Assembly: GCA_008711295.1 (NCBI GenBank)
Contig: VUYV01000148.1
Location: 1,528,384-1,592,383 of the forward strand
Reading direction: 5' to 3'
Length of the DNA: 64,000 bases
From: Anarhynchus alexandrinus
Lineage: Eukaryota; Chordata; Aves; Charadriiformes; Charadriidae
Positions 34,205 through 64,000 of this stretch are shown here, piece by piece. Below the pieces are notes generated by a model. That model made no database searches and was not told the origin of the DNA. It saw only the letters and a program-made list of their open reading frames with translations. Numbering within the stretch: the first letter of the stretch is position 1; the number at the start of each line of letters is the position of its first letter. The position numbers and the translations under genes are program-made.

Positions 34205-34320
34205 CCCCCGCCGCCGGCCGAGGCCCCGCACACGCTCCGCCCGCTCCCGGCCCCGTCCCGCCCCGCCCCCGCCGAGGCGGGATCTCACGGGCAGCGCTCC
34301 CGTTGGTAAAAAAAAAAAAG
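34205..34320 (-). promoter_or_regulatory. RILP: RILP promoter / PRPF8-RILP junction
   Basis: This GC-rich interval of about 0.1 kb lies between the PRPF8 poly(A) signal and the RILP ATG and contains CCGCCCC (GC-box) motifs. The RILP transcription start must lie here or inside the PRPF8 3' UTR. No TATA box is seen. Confidence 0.55.
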
Positions 34321-34321
34321 A

Positions 34322-34327
34322 TTTATT
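34322..34327 (-). terminator. PRPF8: PRPF8 poly(A) signal AATAAA
   Basis: TTTATT on the plus strand reads AATAAA on the minus strand, about 150 bp past the PRPF8 stop. It is followed at once by a run of T on the minus strand, a typical U-rich downstream element. The PRPF8 3' UTR is therefore only about 160-180 nt. Confidence 0.85.
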
Positions 34328-34475
34328 GAGCAACTGGGTAAGGTACAACAACCCGAAACACGGCACAGGGGACACGGGGCACACGGGGGACGTGAGCGGG
34401 GGCGAGGAGCAGCGGGGGGGACACGCACACGCTGTTGAATATCAACAGTACTAAGAGTGGGGGGCACGGGCAGGA

Positions 34476-54537
<20,062 letters not shown>

Positions 54538-54659
54538 GGCGACGCACCTGCGGGAGTAGAGAGGAGCTCAGGGAGGGGACGGGGCCACCCCCAACCTCTC
54601 CCCCGCCATCCCCAGCGGCACTCCCCGCCCGCCCCCGGGCCCCCATGGCCCCCTGTCCG

Positions 54660-55050
54660 CCCTCACCGGCTGCCGCGACGCCCCGCGCTTCCCCACCACA
54701 ATGGCGGCCCAGCACCGTCGCCACCGCGCCTCAGAGACCCGGATGTAGGCGGGACGCGCAGGAAGGAGGGCTGTCCAATCAGCTTTCGAGCAGCTTCGGA
54801 GACAGCAGGCGCAGCCCATCAGAACGCGGAGGAGGGGCAAGAGGCGGGACCAAAGCCAGAAGAGGAGAGGAAGTTGTGCCTGGAGTATACTTCCGGTGGG
54901 ATGCCCGGCCTTCTCCGGTCCCGCCCCTCGCTGCTTTCGATTGGTGGAGAGAGGTAACGGTGACAGCTCGGCGCCGGCTCTGATTGGACAACGCCTGGCG
55001 CAGATCACCCCACGCTCCCTGTCGGGGGCGCTGTGGGGCAAGCGGTGCTC
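54660..55050 (-). promoter_or_regulatory. PRPF8: PRPF8 CpG promoter with CCAAT, ETS and YY1 motifs
   Basis: This TATA-less GC-rich promoter contains a YY1-type ACAATGGCGGC at 54698-54708 near the presumed first exon. A CCAATCAG lies at 54775-54782 on the plus strand. CCAAT boxes on the minus strand lie around 54938-54944 and 54981-54990. An ETS core ACTTCCGGTG lies at 54889-54898. The noncoding exon ends with the donor at 54667. The combination is typical of housekeeping promoters; occupancy is inferred. Confidence 0.65.
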
Positions 55051-55059
55051 CGGGCCGAG

Positions 55060-56960
55060 GGGGGGCCCGTGGGGGGCTGACCCCCACCCTCCCCTGCGGN
55101 CATCCCCCAGCGCTGCCTTTGTGGCCTTACTACAGCCCTTAATGCCTCAGCAAGTAGCCACCCCTCCTTGGTGCCCCCTTCACACCCCCCCAGCGGGAGC
55201 ACAGATGCCCTCGGCCTTCTGCGCTCGCCCAGGGCCCTGTGAAACCACGAGGTCCAGCTCGCCACGGGCAGACAAGTGGGCTCAACCCATCGCCATGGGC
55301 CATCCTGCAGCTGGACAGTCGCTTACTTTAGGGCTTCGGCAGGGTGGGGGTTCCCTGGGGCGTCCCCGTGGGGAGAGGGGCCTGTGTTGGAGGGGATCTC
55401 AGCTCTTGGGATGTGGGATGGGGCTGAAGGGGGTGCGGGTGGGTGGCAGGCTGGGGCATGGCTCCCCGGCAAGTGACTCCCTGATGGAGACGCTCCCTCT
55501 AGCCCCGTGAACCCCTGTATGGGGGGATTAGAGGGGCAGGTCCCTCCCCAAAGCCTTTCAAGCCAAGGCTGTGGCATTTTCCATCAGGAGGGACACACAC
55601 AGGGTACCCCCCCATCCGGCCGCAGTGAGCTGCAAAGCCGCCGTTTATCCCACCGTAGCACTGTGGGAAAATCATGTCTGATTAGAGGCTCCCGAAACAG
55701 GATTCCCAGGCCCGCAACCCCGCGTGCCCGGGGTACACGACATCCACGTGATGGCAAGAATGCGGTAATACAATCCAGGCCTTGAGAAACGTCCCTGGTG
55801 TGGGCAGAGGCTGGAGGACAGAGCCAGCGTTGCTGAGCGGGCACAGAACGCTGTGCTAAGGGCAGGGATCGGCGGAGCAACTCCTGAAAAACTGGGTGTA
55901 AATTGGTCAAACCAAAGAGGAAGCCCTGGCTGCCAGCTCTGCTCCAGCTAGGAGCTGCGAGAGGCACATGGGCAGCTAAACACCACCTGAGGTGACAAAC
56001 CCAAACACAGAGTAGGTATCTCCAGCACCTGCAAGCTTCCCTGTGCTCTCCACAAATAGAAACGTAAGCAGCTTTGGCCACAAGTCATCTCCAGCCTCCC
56101 CCTGCCCACACGCATCGCTCGTCTTTCCCTGCCCAGGCAGAAATGTGTCTGCTCCCTTATTTTCCTCCTCGAAACAAGTGCCGCCCACTCCGAGCAGCAC
56201 GTTGTTTCAGCCCGTCCCCCAGCTTTTCAAACCAAAGGAGAGATTTTGAGTTAAAGGTTATTTGACACACAAAGCACAACAAATCCAGTGGATTTCTCAA
56301 AACCGGTACACATAACCCTGAGTGGGATGATCTTGCTTTTATACACAGTGCTGGGCTGCTGGGGAACAGTTCAGTGTGTGCGAATCGGTGGGGAAAAGGA
56401 AATGTGGAGTAAAAAACATATTTAAAATTCTGATTCCTTGTCCTAGGAAGCCACCAAGGACAGGCAGAGCGAACCACAAGGATCCTATCTTTGCTGCAAG
56501 TTGGCTTCCAGCATCGAGGGTGAGAGCAGCGAAGCCACATGCTGGGTGCTCTGCCTGCAGCCTGCCCTATTTCACAGCCAGCACTTTCTTAACCCCACAG
56601 GTCGCAAGCAGCTCAGCACAGCAGGGCTAAAGGCAGAGCCACAGTGGGAGCTGGCACTTGTCCTGCTGCCATTTAGCCTCCCAGTTGCCAGCCCCAAGGA
56701 AAGCGCAGCCTTCCCCTTGCACAGGAGGGCTGGAGAGCATCACCAGGAACAGGAGAAATCTTCATCTTCCTCTGTAGAAAGGAGAGGGGGGAAAAAAACC
56801 CCAAGAGAGGTAGACTGTGCCAGTGTACAGTGTATTTTTACTCCGCAGTGGGGAGACACAGTATAAGGAGCACTGTGCTAAGCAGGGACACCCCTGGAGC
56901 AGGCTGGAATCTGAGTCCCTTTTTCCTCTAAGCCCCTTCCCCTCAAGCCATTGCATTTGC
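55060..56960. other. Spacer between PRPF8 promoter and TLCD2 3' end
   Basis: A single-N join lies at 55100. The sequence is unique and moderately GC-rich, without recognisable exons or repeats. The TLCD2 3' UTR probably ends at its right edge. Confidence 0.55.
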
Positions 56961-56965
56961 AGCCA

Positions 56966-56971
56966 TTTATT
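56966..56971 (-). terminator. TLCD2: Candidate TLCD2 poly(A) signal AATAAA
   Basis: TTTATT on the plus strand gives AATAAA on the minus strand, about 0.9 kb past the TLCD2 stop. No closer canonical hexamer was noticed between it and the stop. Confidence 0.4.
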
Positions 56972-57881
56972 AAAAGCTCGTGTTAGTAAGAGCTCCTGCT
57001 GCTGGGTAAGAGCGTTACACTGGGCTTTGCAGCAGAACTTTCCATTCGTAATAGATACCTAAATCCTAATAGATGCCTATGCCTTAAAACTCCACATCTG
57101 TGGGAAGTGACCATCACATAGCATCATCCTGGCCAGGGACTCATGCTCTCCCACGCTCATTTATGGGCACTTAACATATCTGGGAACAAAACAACATGGA
57201 AAAAGCTCCAGTTGTCAGGAGAAATTGGCCACCCATCCCCACAGCACCCGCTGCCCCATGCTCTGCCCCCAGTCTGGATCCCACAGCAGGCAGCATCCCA
57301 CCCAGACAGGTCTCAGCCTCTCCCTCCATCACCCACCTGGGACAATCTCCTCGGGGAGGACTCATGAGTGCAGGATTTGGCTTTTACTGGCCCTGGCCTC
57401 GAGGGCAAAGCCATGGAGCCTCTCTTGCCTGGTCGTGCTCCCATGGGAAGTGCCACAGAGAATGCAGAGCTGAGCACAGTGTCCCCTGACTGATGGGATG
57501 CTGCGGGCTGCAGCACCGAAGGGGTTAGAAACACACTGTGGTGTTTGGATGTCCAGAACAGCAGTGGGGAAACAGCGCTTTTCTGCTCCCTTGTCATCTC
57601 AGCGGTGCCTTTGGGAGCTGCGAGAGCTGTCTCTGAGCAGCTCCCGGTCGTCCAACCACGTCATCCAAAGGTGCGGGGGAAGCAGAGCCCCAGTGCCTGG
57701 TCCGTGAGCACCTTCTCTGCTGTGAAGGGCCCAGGATCTGCAGCCACAAGAAAAGCCCAGATGCTCTGTTACTGTGGATCCTCCACACAAGTTACTGAAA
57801 CAACCACATTCACTCTCCACTGCTCTTTGCTCCTCCACAGGCTCGGGGCTGCTCATCCCCCCGACGCTGCGGGGAAGGGGG

Positions 57882-60800
57882 CTATTGCTCCTTTTCCCGC
57901 TGCACGTCTCGGCTGGACTTGAAGAAGTCACTACGCAGCAGGCGGTAGAAGAGGATGATGTTCATGGGCGTCATGATTGCCATGCCCACTGTGCCCACAG
58001 CGTACGTTGCTGGGGGCACATTCTCCCGATTGAGGAAGAGCCAGCGGGTCATCCAGGCCAGCGTGGCGATGCGAAACACCACGTAGGTGCCCAGGTTGAT
58101 GATGCTGTTGAGGCGGTAGCAGGTGGTGTGCACCAGGTTGGCCATGAGCAGGATCTGCCGCAGGTGGAGGAAGATGGAGTTAATCTCCACCAGTAAAGCC
58201 ACGAGGGCAAACCCGACGTACTGATGGAGCAGCACTGCAATACCAAAGCAGACAATCACCTGGGAAGGAGAAAGAAGAGAGGCTGAGCCCGGGTTCTGGT
58301 TGATCTCAGCTGCTGCAAGCCGGAGCCCTCCATGCTTGGGTGCAGTGTGAAGCAGACATGGAAATAGTTATCACACCAGTGCCAAACCGCTGGTCATCAC
58401 CCCACACATATCTCTACAGCATTGCAGCCTCCAGCCACCGCTGCAGCCTCGGGCATGAGATAAAGTCTCCCAACCTGTTGCATGAAACCTGAGTGGTTTG
58501 TTTTGTTGGTGTTTTTTTTTTTTCTTTCCAGTGGGAGGAGAGGGAAACACTTCTATAAACTCCAGGTTGGCAGAGGAGACAGAGCAGCCAGACCTAACCC
58601 TGCTTTTGTGGCCTGGGGAATGCAGTTGGTTGTGGCCCAGCAGGTTTTTCTGCACACAGTGAATGGCTGAATGGGGCAGGAAGGGAGACATGTAGCCCAG
58701 GGCTATGGTTGCTGCTGGCTCAGGGATTCTCCCCAGGACAGGCACACTGCAGGGATTAAGCGGATTTAGTGCATCAGAGAGCCCCATGGGATGCCCCAAG
58801 CCTGGCATGAAGCACCCTGGGACTGCTGGATGCTGCAGCAGAGGACAGGGCTGCTGGAGGCAGAGCGGGTGTGATTCCTGCCCCACACCCTCCCTGCCAG
58901 GCAGGGGGACAGGCTCTGCCTGCCTGCGCTTTAGTACACTCGGTCCTTTCTTCAGTTTATACCATTAATGCTGTTCTCTGTATTGGCTCTTTAATGAGAT
59001 TATCTGCTCCCTGCTTGTTAAGTCACTGTCTTGGCCTGAATTAGCTCTATTGTGGAGATGACCTTTTGACTCGTGAGCAGCGGCCGGCAGAGCCGCAGCG
59101 CTCGCTGGGCTCTGCGAGACAGCAGGTCTGACCATCACCTCCCCCACCTCATCCCAGGTAGGTCCCAGCACTGTCCCTGTCCCCCATCCCCAGGCCCAGC
59201 AGACCCCTGTGCCTCCCCTGTACCCTGCAGCATCTCTGCAGCTCAGCTCCAGGCTGTGCCACCCCTCTGCCCTGCAGCATCCAAAGCGCTCCAGAGAAAT
59301 CCACACTGGGTGCAGCCAGCAGCAAGGCAGGCAGAGGGCACTGATGTGGGGCTCCTGCACCAAGACTGCTCCAGCCACTCCAGCCCCGTGGCCATGGCTC
59401 TGACTCAATTGAGAAGAAAGCACCCCGGGGAGCAGGAGGTGGAAGGAGGCGATTTGCAGTTCTTCCTGGCAGATGCTCAAGTGGCTGAGAGCCGGCAGGA
59501 GCTGAGCTGCTGGTCTGTGCTGACAGGAACACCTGGGTCACTGCCTATCCACGCCACTGTTATGGATCAGCCTCCCAGCCAAGCTCTCTGTTACCCTACT
59601 CTGTCCACACTTGGGGGTTTTTTTCCTACCCCATCTTTGGGTGCCTTTTTGCGGCGCCTCAAAGAGTACATGAGTCCCATAGGACCAAGAGGAGCTCTGA
59701 GCCCTGCTGTCTGGGCTGCCACGCTCCTCTCCCCAGGCTGAAAAATCAGATTTTGTAACAGGCGGCAAACACCCACACTAGCAACAGCAGTAGCCCTGCT
59801 CAGGTCCCACAGCCCCAGCCTCCCTGGTGGCACAAGTGCAAGGGTCTGTCCCTCGGAGAGCGGCCAGTGGACTCACCACAGAGTGATGGAAGAGCAGTTC
59901 CCAGGACTGGTGAAGTTTCTGATTGCATAACATGTCCACAAAGTCTTCAAGGAAATAACCTGGGAACAAAGAGGCTGTGAGCGAAGATGGGGCCAGGAAG
60001 GGCTGTGCCAAGGGACCATCCCCCACCACAGCAGGATCTGCACCCGACTGGGCTGGGCAGCCCCTCGGGGAAGTGATGGGCACAGCTCAGCCCAAGCCCT
60101 GGGTGATGGTGAGTCACGCACAGTGCAGGATCACACAAAGCAGGAGAAGGAAATTGGTGTGTTTTGGGTCCCTCCTGCGATCGCTCTGTACCATGTGCTC
60201 TGAGGGAGAGGCACTAACTAACTGATTACTTGGATTTGTTCCTAGAGAAGGGTGAGAGCAAAGGCAGTGTGCAGACCCTCACCCATGTTACCATCCCAGG
60301 ATCGGATCCCACCCCAAGTCCTTTCAGCCTGGAGCCCTTAACAGCTGCAGGATTTGCTGCCACCAAACCAACCCTACGTCGGCATTTTAGATACTCAAAC
60401 CTCTGTGCTGAGCTGTAGCCATGCCGGGAAGCCTGTTAGCACTGACCACAGGGCTGGTGACAGATCTGCAAGAAGGTGACAAGGGGAGGGGGGAGGAAAG
60501 GCTTCACACAGCCAGAGGGCTCAAAGCTCCTGGCCTCCACACTGGCATGTTTAGCTCAAGGCTTTAGGGGGGGGATCTGCATCAACCCCATACCATGGGC
60601 ACTTTTTGGATGCCCCATGCCCTGGCTGCCACACAAGGACGGCGGCAGGCAGCCTGGTGCCCAGTACCTCCTGGCTGCGGGTGCCGTGGGACAGAAAGGA
60701 GCCACTGTCCTTTGCCAAGAATAGGGCGATTGTCTGGGGTGCCTGAGACATCACTGCCCGCGACATGGCTCGAGGGGCTGGTGTCAGGCACCGATGAGTG

Positions 60801-61608
60801 CCTGGGGACCCCCAGCGGGGCAGAACAGGAGGCAGCCCACTCCCCCACCTCACCTACGGACACGGCGACCAGGCTGTGCGCCCCGGGCGGGTGCGTGCCC
60901 ACCAGGTCCTCGGACAGCCCAGGATGGAGGCAGAACCTGCAGAGAGAGGGGCTGTGAGTGCCGGGCAGTGCTTCTGGTTCCCCATTTCCTTTCCAGTGTC
61001 CTTGGTGCCCACCTGATGCTGCTAACACCCCCCCCCACCCCCGGAGCCCTCCTGTCCCTGTGGTCCCCCCGTGGCCACCCCTGTCCTCCTGTTTCCCCCC
61101 TGGAGTCTCCCTATCCCTTTGGTGCCTTGGTGCCTCCCTGTCCCTTGGTCCCCTTGTACCCCTCGATCCCTCCTCCATCTCTCAGTGCCCCCCAGTTTCC
61201 AGGTCCACACCCTCCCCAATGTCCCGCAGAGTTCCCAAACACCTCCATTCCGCCTCCCCCCACCGCGGTGGGTTCAATCTCCCTCGGTGCCCCCTGGCCA
61301 CAGGTTCCCGTCGGGGTCCCTCGACGCCCCCATTCCCCTCTAGCGCCCCCGGTTCCCCCCGGCATTGCGGTTCCCCCCTCCAGCCCCAGGTGCCCTCCGG
61401 GGCTCCGCGGTGCCCGGGCCGCTCACCCGGCCAGCGCCCCGCTGCCGCTGAGCACGCTGTGCGCCAGCGACGTCCAGATGTTGCGCCACTTCCAGCGGTT
61501 GCGCCGGGCCGAGGGGGGCGGCGGCACCAACCGCTCCAGCCCCCAGTTCAGCAAGCGGAAGGCTGCGAAGGAACCGGCCACCAACAGAAGCCCCGGGCTG
61601 AAAGCCAT
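57882..61608 (-). CDS. TLCD2: TLCD2, TLC domain-containing protein 2, complete
   Basis: TLCD2 is a multi-pass plasma-membrane protein of the TRAM-LAG1-CLN8 family that limits polyunsaturated phospholipid content and so membrane fluidity. Exons: 61427-61608, 60854-60936, 59877-59959, 57882-58259. They total 726 nt, in frame, for 241 aa (human 264; the difference is mainly a shorter C-tail). The start is MAFSPGLLLVAGSF; an ATG two codons upstream is also possible. The conserved RWKWRNIWTSLAHSVLSG loop is followed by the TLC segment with the FHHS motif at about residues 112-115. The last exon carries several hydrophobic helices (FALVALLVEINSIFLHLRQ, WMTRWLFL, MNIILFYRLL). The position next to PRPF8 in the same orientation supports orthology rather than TLCD1. 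Confidence 0.9.
58960..59070. promoter_or_regulatory. Candidate enhancer-like element in TLCD2 intron 3
   Basis: This AT-richer island sits in a GC-rich intron and contains TTAATGAGATTATCTGC (homeodomain plus GATA-type AGATTATCT) and GTTAAGTCA. No coding potential fits the gene here. It is suggested only by composition and motif density. Confidence 0.3.
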
Positions 61609-62000
61609 GGGCATCCACCGGCCCCCGGGCTCCCATGGGCACCGGCCGCGCCGCCCGACGGCTCCGCCTCGCCCGGCTCCGGGACCCGCCCTGCCACCGC
61701 CCCGGGCACCGGCACCGCCCCGGGCACCGCCCCAGGCACCGGCACCGCCCCGGGCACCGGCACCGCCTCGCCCCACGCCCGCCCTGCCGGCACCTCCCTG
61801 CCCCGGTCGGGATGCTCAGCCCTGGAGGGGAGGGGGAACGAACATCGTCCCCACCCGAGAATCGTCCCCGCGGGGAAGGGTCGGGTGGGCTGCGGGGGCC
61901 GCCCCGCTGCCGGTGCTCGCGTTTCCCGCATCCCCCCTCCACGCAGAGGTGCAGACACGCAGGGGCAGCGCTTCCTCACGGAGCGTGTGACTCGGGGTAG
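61400..62000 (-). promoter_or_regulatory. TLCD2: TLCD2 CpG-island promoter and first exon region
   Basis: CpG-dense sequence surrounds the ATG exon. The transcription start is expected between 61609 and about 62000. No TATA box is seen. Confidence 0.55.
61694..61769. repeat. GC-rich tandem repeat built on CACCGG / CACCGCCCCGGG
   Basis: Six- and twelve-base words CACCGG and CACCGCCCCGGG alternate about five times just upstream of the TLCD2 start codon. It may lie in its 5' UTR or core promoter. Confidence 0.8.
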
Positions 62001-64000
62001 AGGGGGGGGAATGGGAAATGGGCACCCCGGGGTGTGCGTCAGCCTTCCCCGGGGAATCGCACGGCAGAAGCGATGGCCGGCCCAAAAACTGGCTGCAAGC
62101 GTGCCACAGAGCGGGGGCCTGGGTGTTCCATCACCGTGCTGGGGCTGCGGACACCTTCCTCACTGCCCCTGTAGTTCCTCCTCCGCCTCGGTGGCAGCGG
62201 GTGGCTCAACACCTCACCCGTGAGGTGCTCTGGGTGGTGGTCCTTTGCCCCAAAGTATCCCCGGCGTGTGATGCCGTCACTGATGCCATGAGCTGCATCA
62301 CTGTGCTGGAGAGCCATCCCTCGCACAGACACACACCCTGCCAGTTGCACATCAAGCAAGCAACAAGGTCCAATGGCCCCGCCAAAAAACCCACTCTGCC
62401 CACAGCACTCCCTCCCCCTGTCCCATGCCCGGTCCCGAGAGGAGTTCCCTGATGGCTGGGACACCCCAGCTCTGCCGTCTGGGGTTTGTGGGAATCCAGG
62501 ATACATACCCACAACTTCTTTAGTTCCATCCTACAACTACGCTGCTTTTCCAGCTTCCCGTAATTTGATCGCTCCCTTGGTGCTTTTTGATGTCTCCACC
62601 AGAAGCGTGGCTGCTGCACAGACCTTGCGTCTTTTCTGCAGACGGAATGAGTCACCGTGTACACACTGATTAATGTCAAACTCTGCCTCTCCTTTGAGAT
62701 ATTAATTTTGGATGAAATTTTCTACTTTCCCTTTGCTGAAACATGTGGAGCCCGAGCCTGACTCGCTGCCCCGGCTGTAGCGATGGACATTAGAACATTA
62801 ACAAGTGATATGCTGATGGAAGGGACAGTGAGGAGGGGAGTGATTAAATCAGATCTGAAGGAGAGGGGTGATATAGTTCCAACCGATAGAAAAGCATCTG
62901 TTCGTGCTGCAGAAATTTGCCTAAAAGCCGGACAAGACAATGTAATTTCATAGCGGTTAAGCGGCAGGGAGACGCTGCCTGAAGTAATCGGCAGACCTGA
63001 CTGCTCAAGGAATTATAAGTAATCTCGTGTATTAGGACTTGAAGGATCACATAGGCTAATCTGTTACTGAGAAGGCCAAATGCAAAGACATTTCTGTTTA
63101 GTGTAAGATATGCCTAGGAAAGGGAGCCGTGTCTCAGAGATGTGCTGGGCTGCTCAGGGCACTGAGGAGAAAAATCAGTTAACAATTAATTGCAGTATAA
63201 ACTTGCAGAGAGACGATTCCTAATGAGGAGTCATCTGCAGTGTTTTAGCCTCAGAAATCTCCACTGCCCCTTTCCGTGGTGACAACCCTGCCCTTCACCT
63301 GCCTGTAGGTAAAGTCCCAGACCATGGAACGCCTGCTGGCCCGGCCCCGTTTGTCCCAGGGGTTCCTCCATTCCTGGTGTTATTCTTCTAAAGATGAATA
63401 TTTGGCTAGGCTCTGGTCAAGGACAGGAATAGTTAAAATGTTTCTGGATGCTGGAGAGCTTTTACCTACCACTTCCGCATGGGAGGAATTTAAGCCATGA
63501 TTAATTGAGCCTCTGGTTCAGGGGCTTTGATCCCACTGCTAGAGCACTAGCAACAGCTACATATATACTACTTTTCGGATAATTTTAGCCCAGATTATAC
63601 TTAATTTTACCAGGACTTGCCATTGGGCAGTGGTTTCTCACAAGCCCTCTTTCCAGCCTTTTCTCCTTGTCTTCCTTTCCTCTGCAGCGATGGCACTAAT
63701 TGAGGACAGTTTCGGAGCTGGAGGCTTCCAAGCCCAATTACAAACAGGTCCCTTGACACCAGATCAGGCCAAATATTCAGCCACGTCCCCCAGGCTCGGA
63801 GGCCAGGCTTGTCCCAGGAGAAGCCTTACAGAAGAGCAGGGACAGGAGCTCTCGGTCACAGCTGCCACAAGAGGTCCCTGCACGCTCGCTGGAGAGCTGG
63901 GCAGAGCAGCCCGATCTGATGGGACTCTTCATTCACACCTTATTTGGAGATATTGCCTTTTTCACCCAAATTTCCAGAAGTTTTCCAACAGTCCCCAAAA
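62000..64000. other. Flank upstream of TLCD2
   Basis: No exon was recognised on either strand. From about 62640 the sequence becomes AT-balanced and non-repetitive, with an HNF1-like GTTAACAATTAAT at 63178-63190. In human the MIR22 host gene and WDR81 follow TLCD2, but I find neither the miR-22 stem arms nor WDR81 coding sequence here, so they would lie beyond the right edge. Confidence 0.5.

Noticed and set aside
33884..34384. N-terminally extended RILP starting upstream of 34204
   Set aside because: The extension runs into the PRPF8 3' UTR and poly(A) signal. The protein family begins close to the chosen ATG, just before the RH1 helix.
62000..64000. mir-22 hairpin or WDR81 first exon expected from human synteny
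   Set aside because: I looked for the conserved stem arms and for WDR81-like coding sequence on both strands and saw neither. They are probably beyond the window.

Overview
This window is vertebrate nuclear DNA and almost certainly avian. The evidence is multi-exon genes with GT-AG introns, very GC-rich CpG-island promoters, CR1 (chicken repeat 1) retrotransposon tails as the only recognisable dispersed repeats, and a gene order matching the human 17p13.3 block SLC43A2-SCARF1-RILP-PRPF8-TLCD2. It is assembled sequence with one sized gap (17391-17766) and four single-N joins (10565, 23860, 34832, 55100). At least one join is flanked by a false tandem duplication.

All five genes lie on the minus strand, so transcription runs from high to low coordinates. 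From right to left: TLCD2 (57882-61608, 4 exons, 241 aa, TLC-domain membrane protein); PRPF8 (34476-54537, 42 coding exons, 2335 aa, the core U5 snRNP splicing factor); RILP (28964-34204, 8 exons, 406 aa, Rab7 effector for late endosomes and lysosomes); SCARF1 (21824-27279, 11 exons, 872 aa, EGF-repeat scavenger receptor of endothelium); and the 5' part of SLC43A2 (6357-16026, four coding exons, first 161 aa of the LAT4 amino-acid transporter, continuing off the left end). I derived every exon edge by hand from splice sites and reading phase. The PRPF8, RILP, SCARF1 and TLCD2 models each close in frame from ATG to stop.

The rest is introns and intergenic DNA: the CpG-island promoter of SLC43A2 (17.1-18.4 kb, broken by a poly-C tract and the gap), an 18.4-21.8 kb spacer, the NF-Y/ETS/YY1-type promoter of PRPF8 (54.66-55.05 kb), and a 61.6-64 kb flank upstream of TLCD2. 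Notable structure includes an eleven-unit, apparently perfect 98-bp higher-order minisatellite filling most of RILP intron 1. PRPF8's poly(A) signal lies only about 120 bp from the RILP start codon. A falsely duplicated SCARF1 transmembrane exon and a diverged duplication in the last PRPF8 intron sit next to a CR1 element.

The genes are housekeeping or membrane-trafficking genes that share a neighbourhood rather than a pathway. I found no undescribed biological system, and no viral, toxin or mobile-gene cargo beyond CR1 relics.
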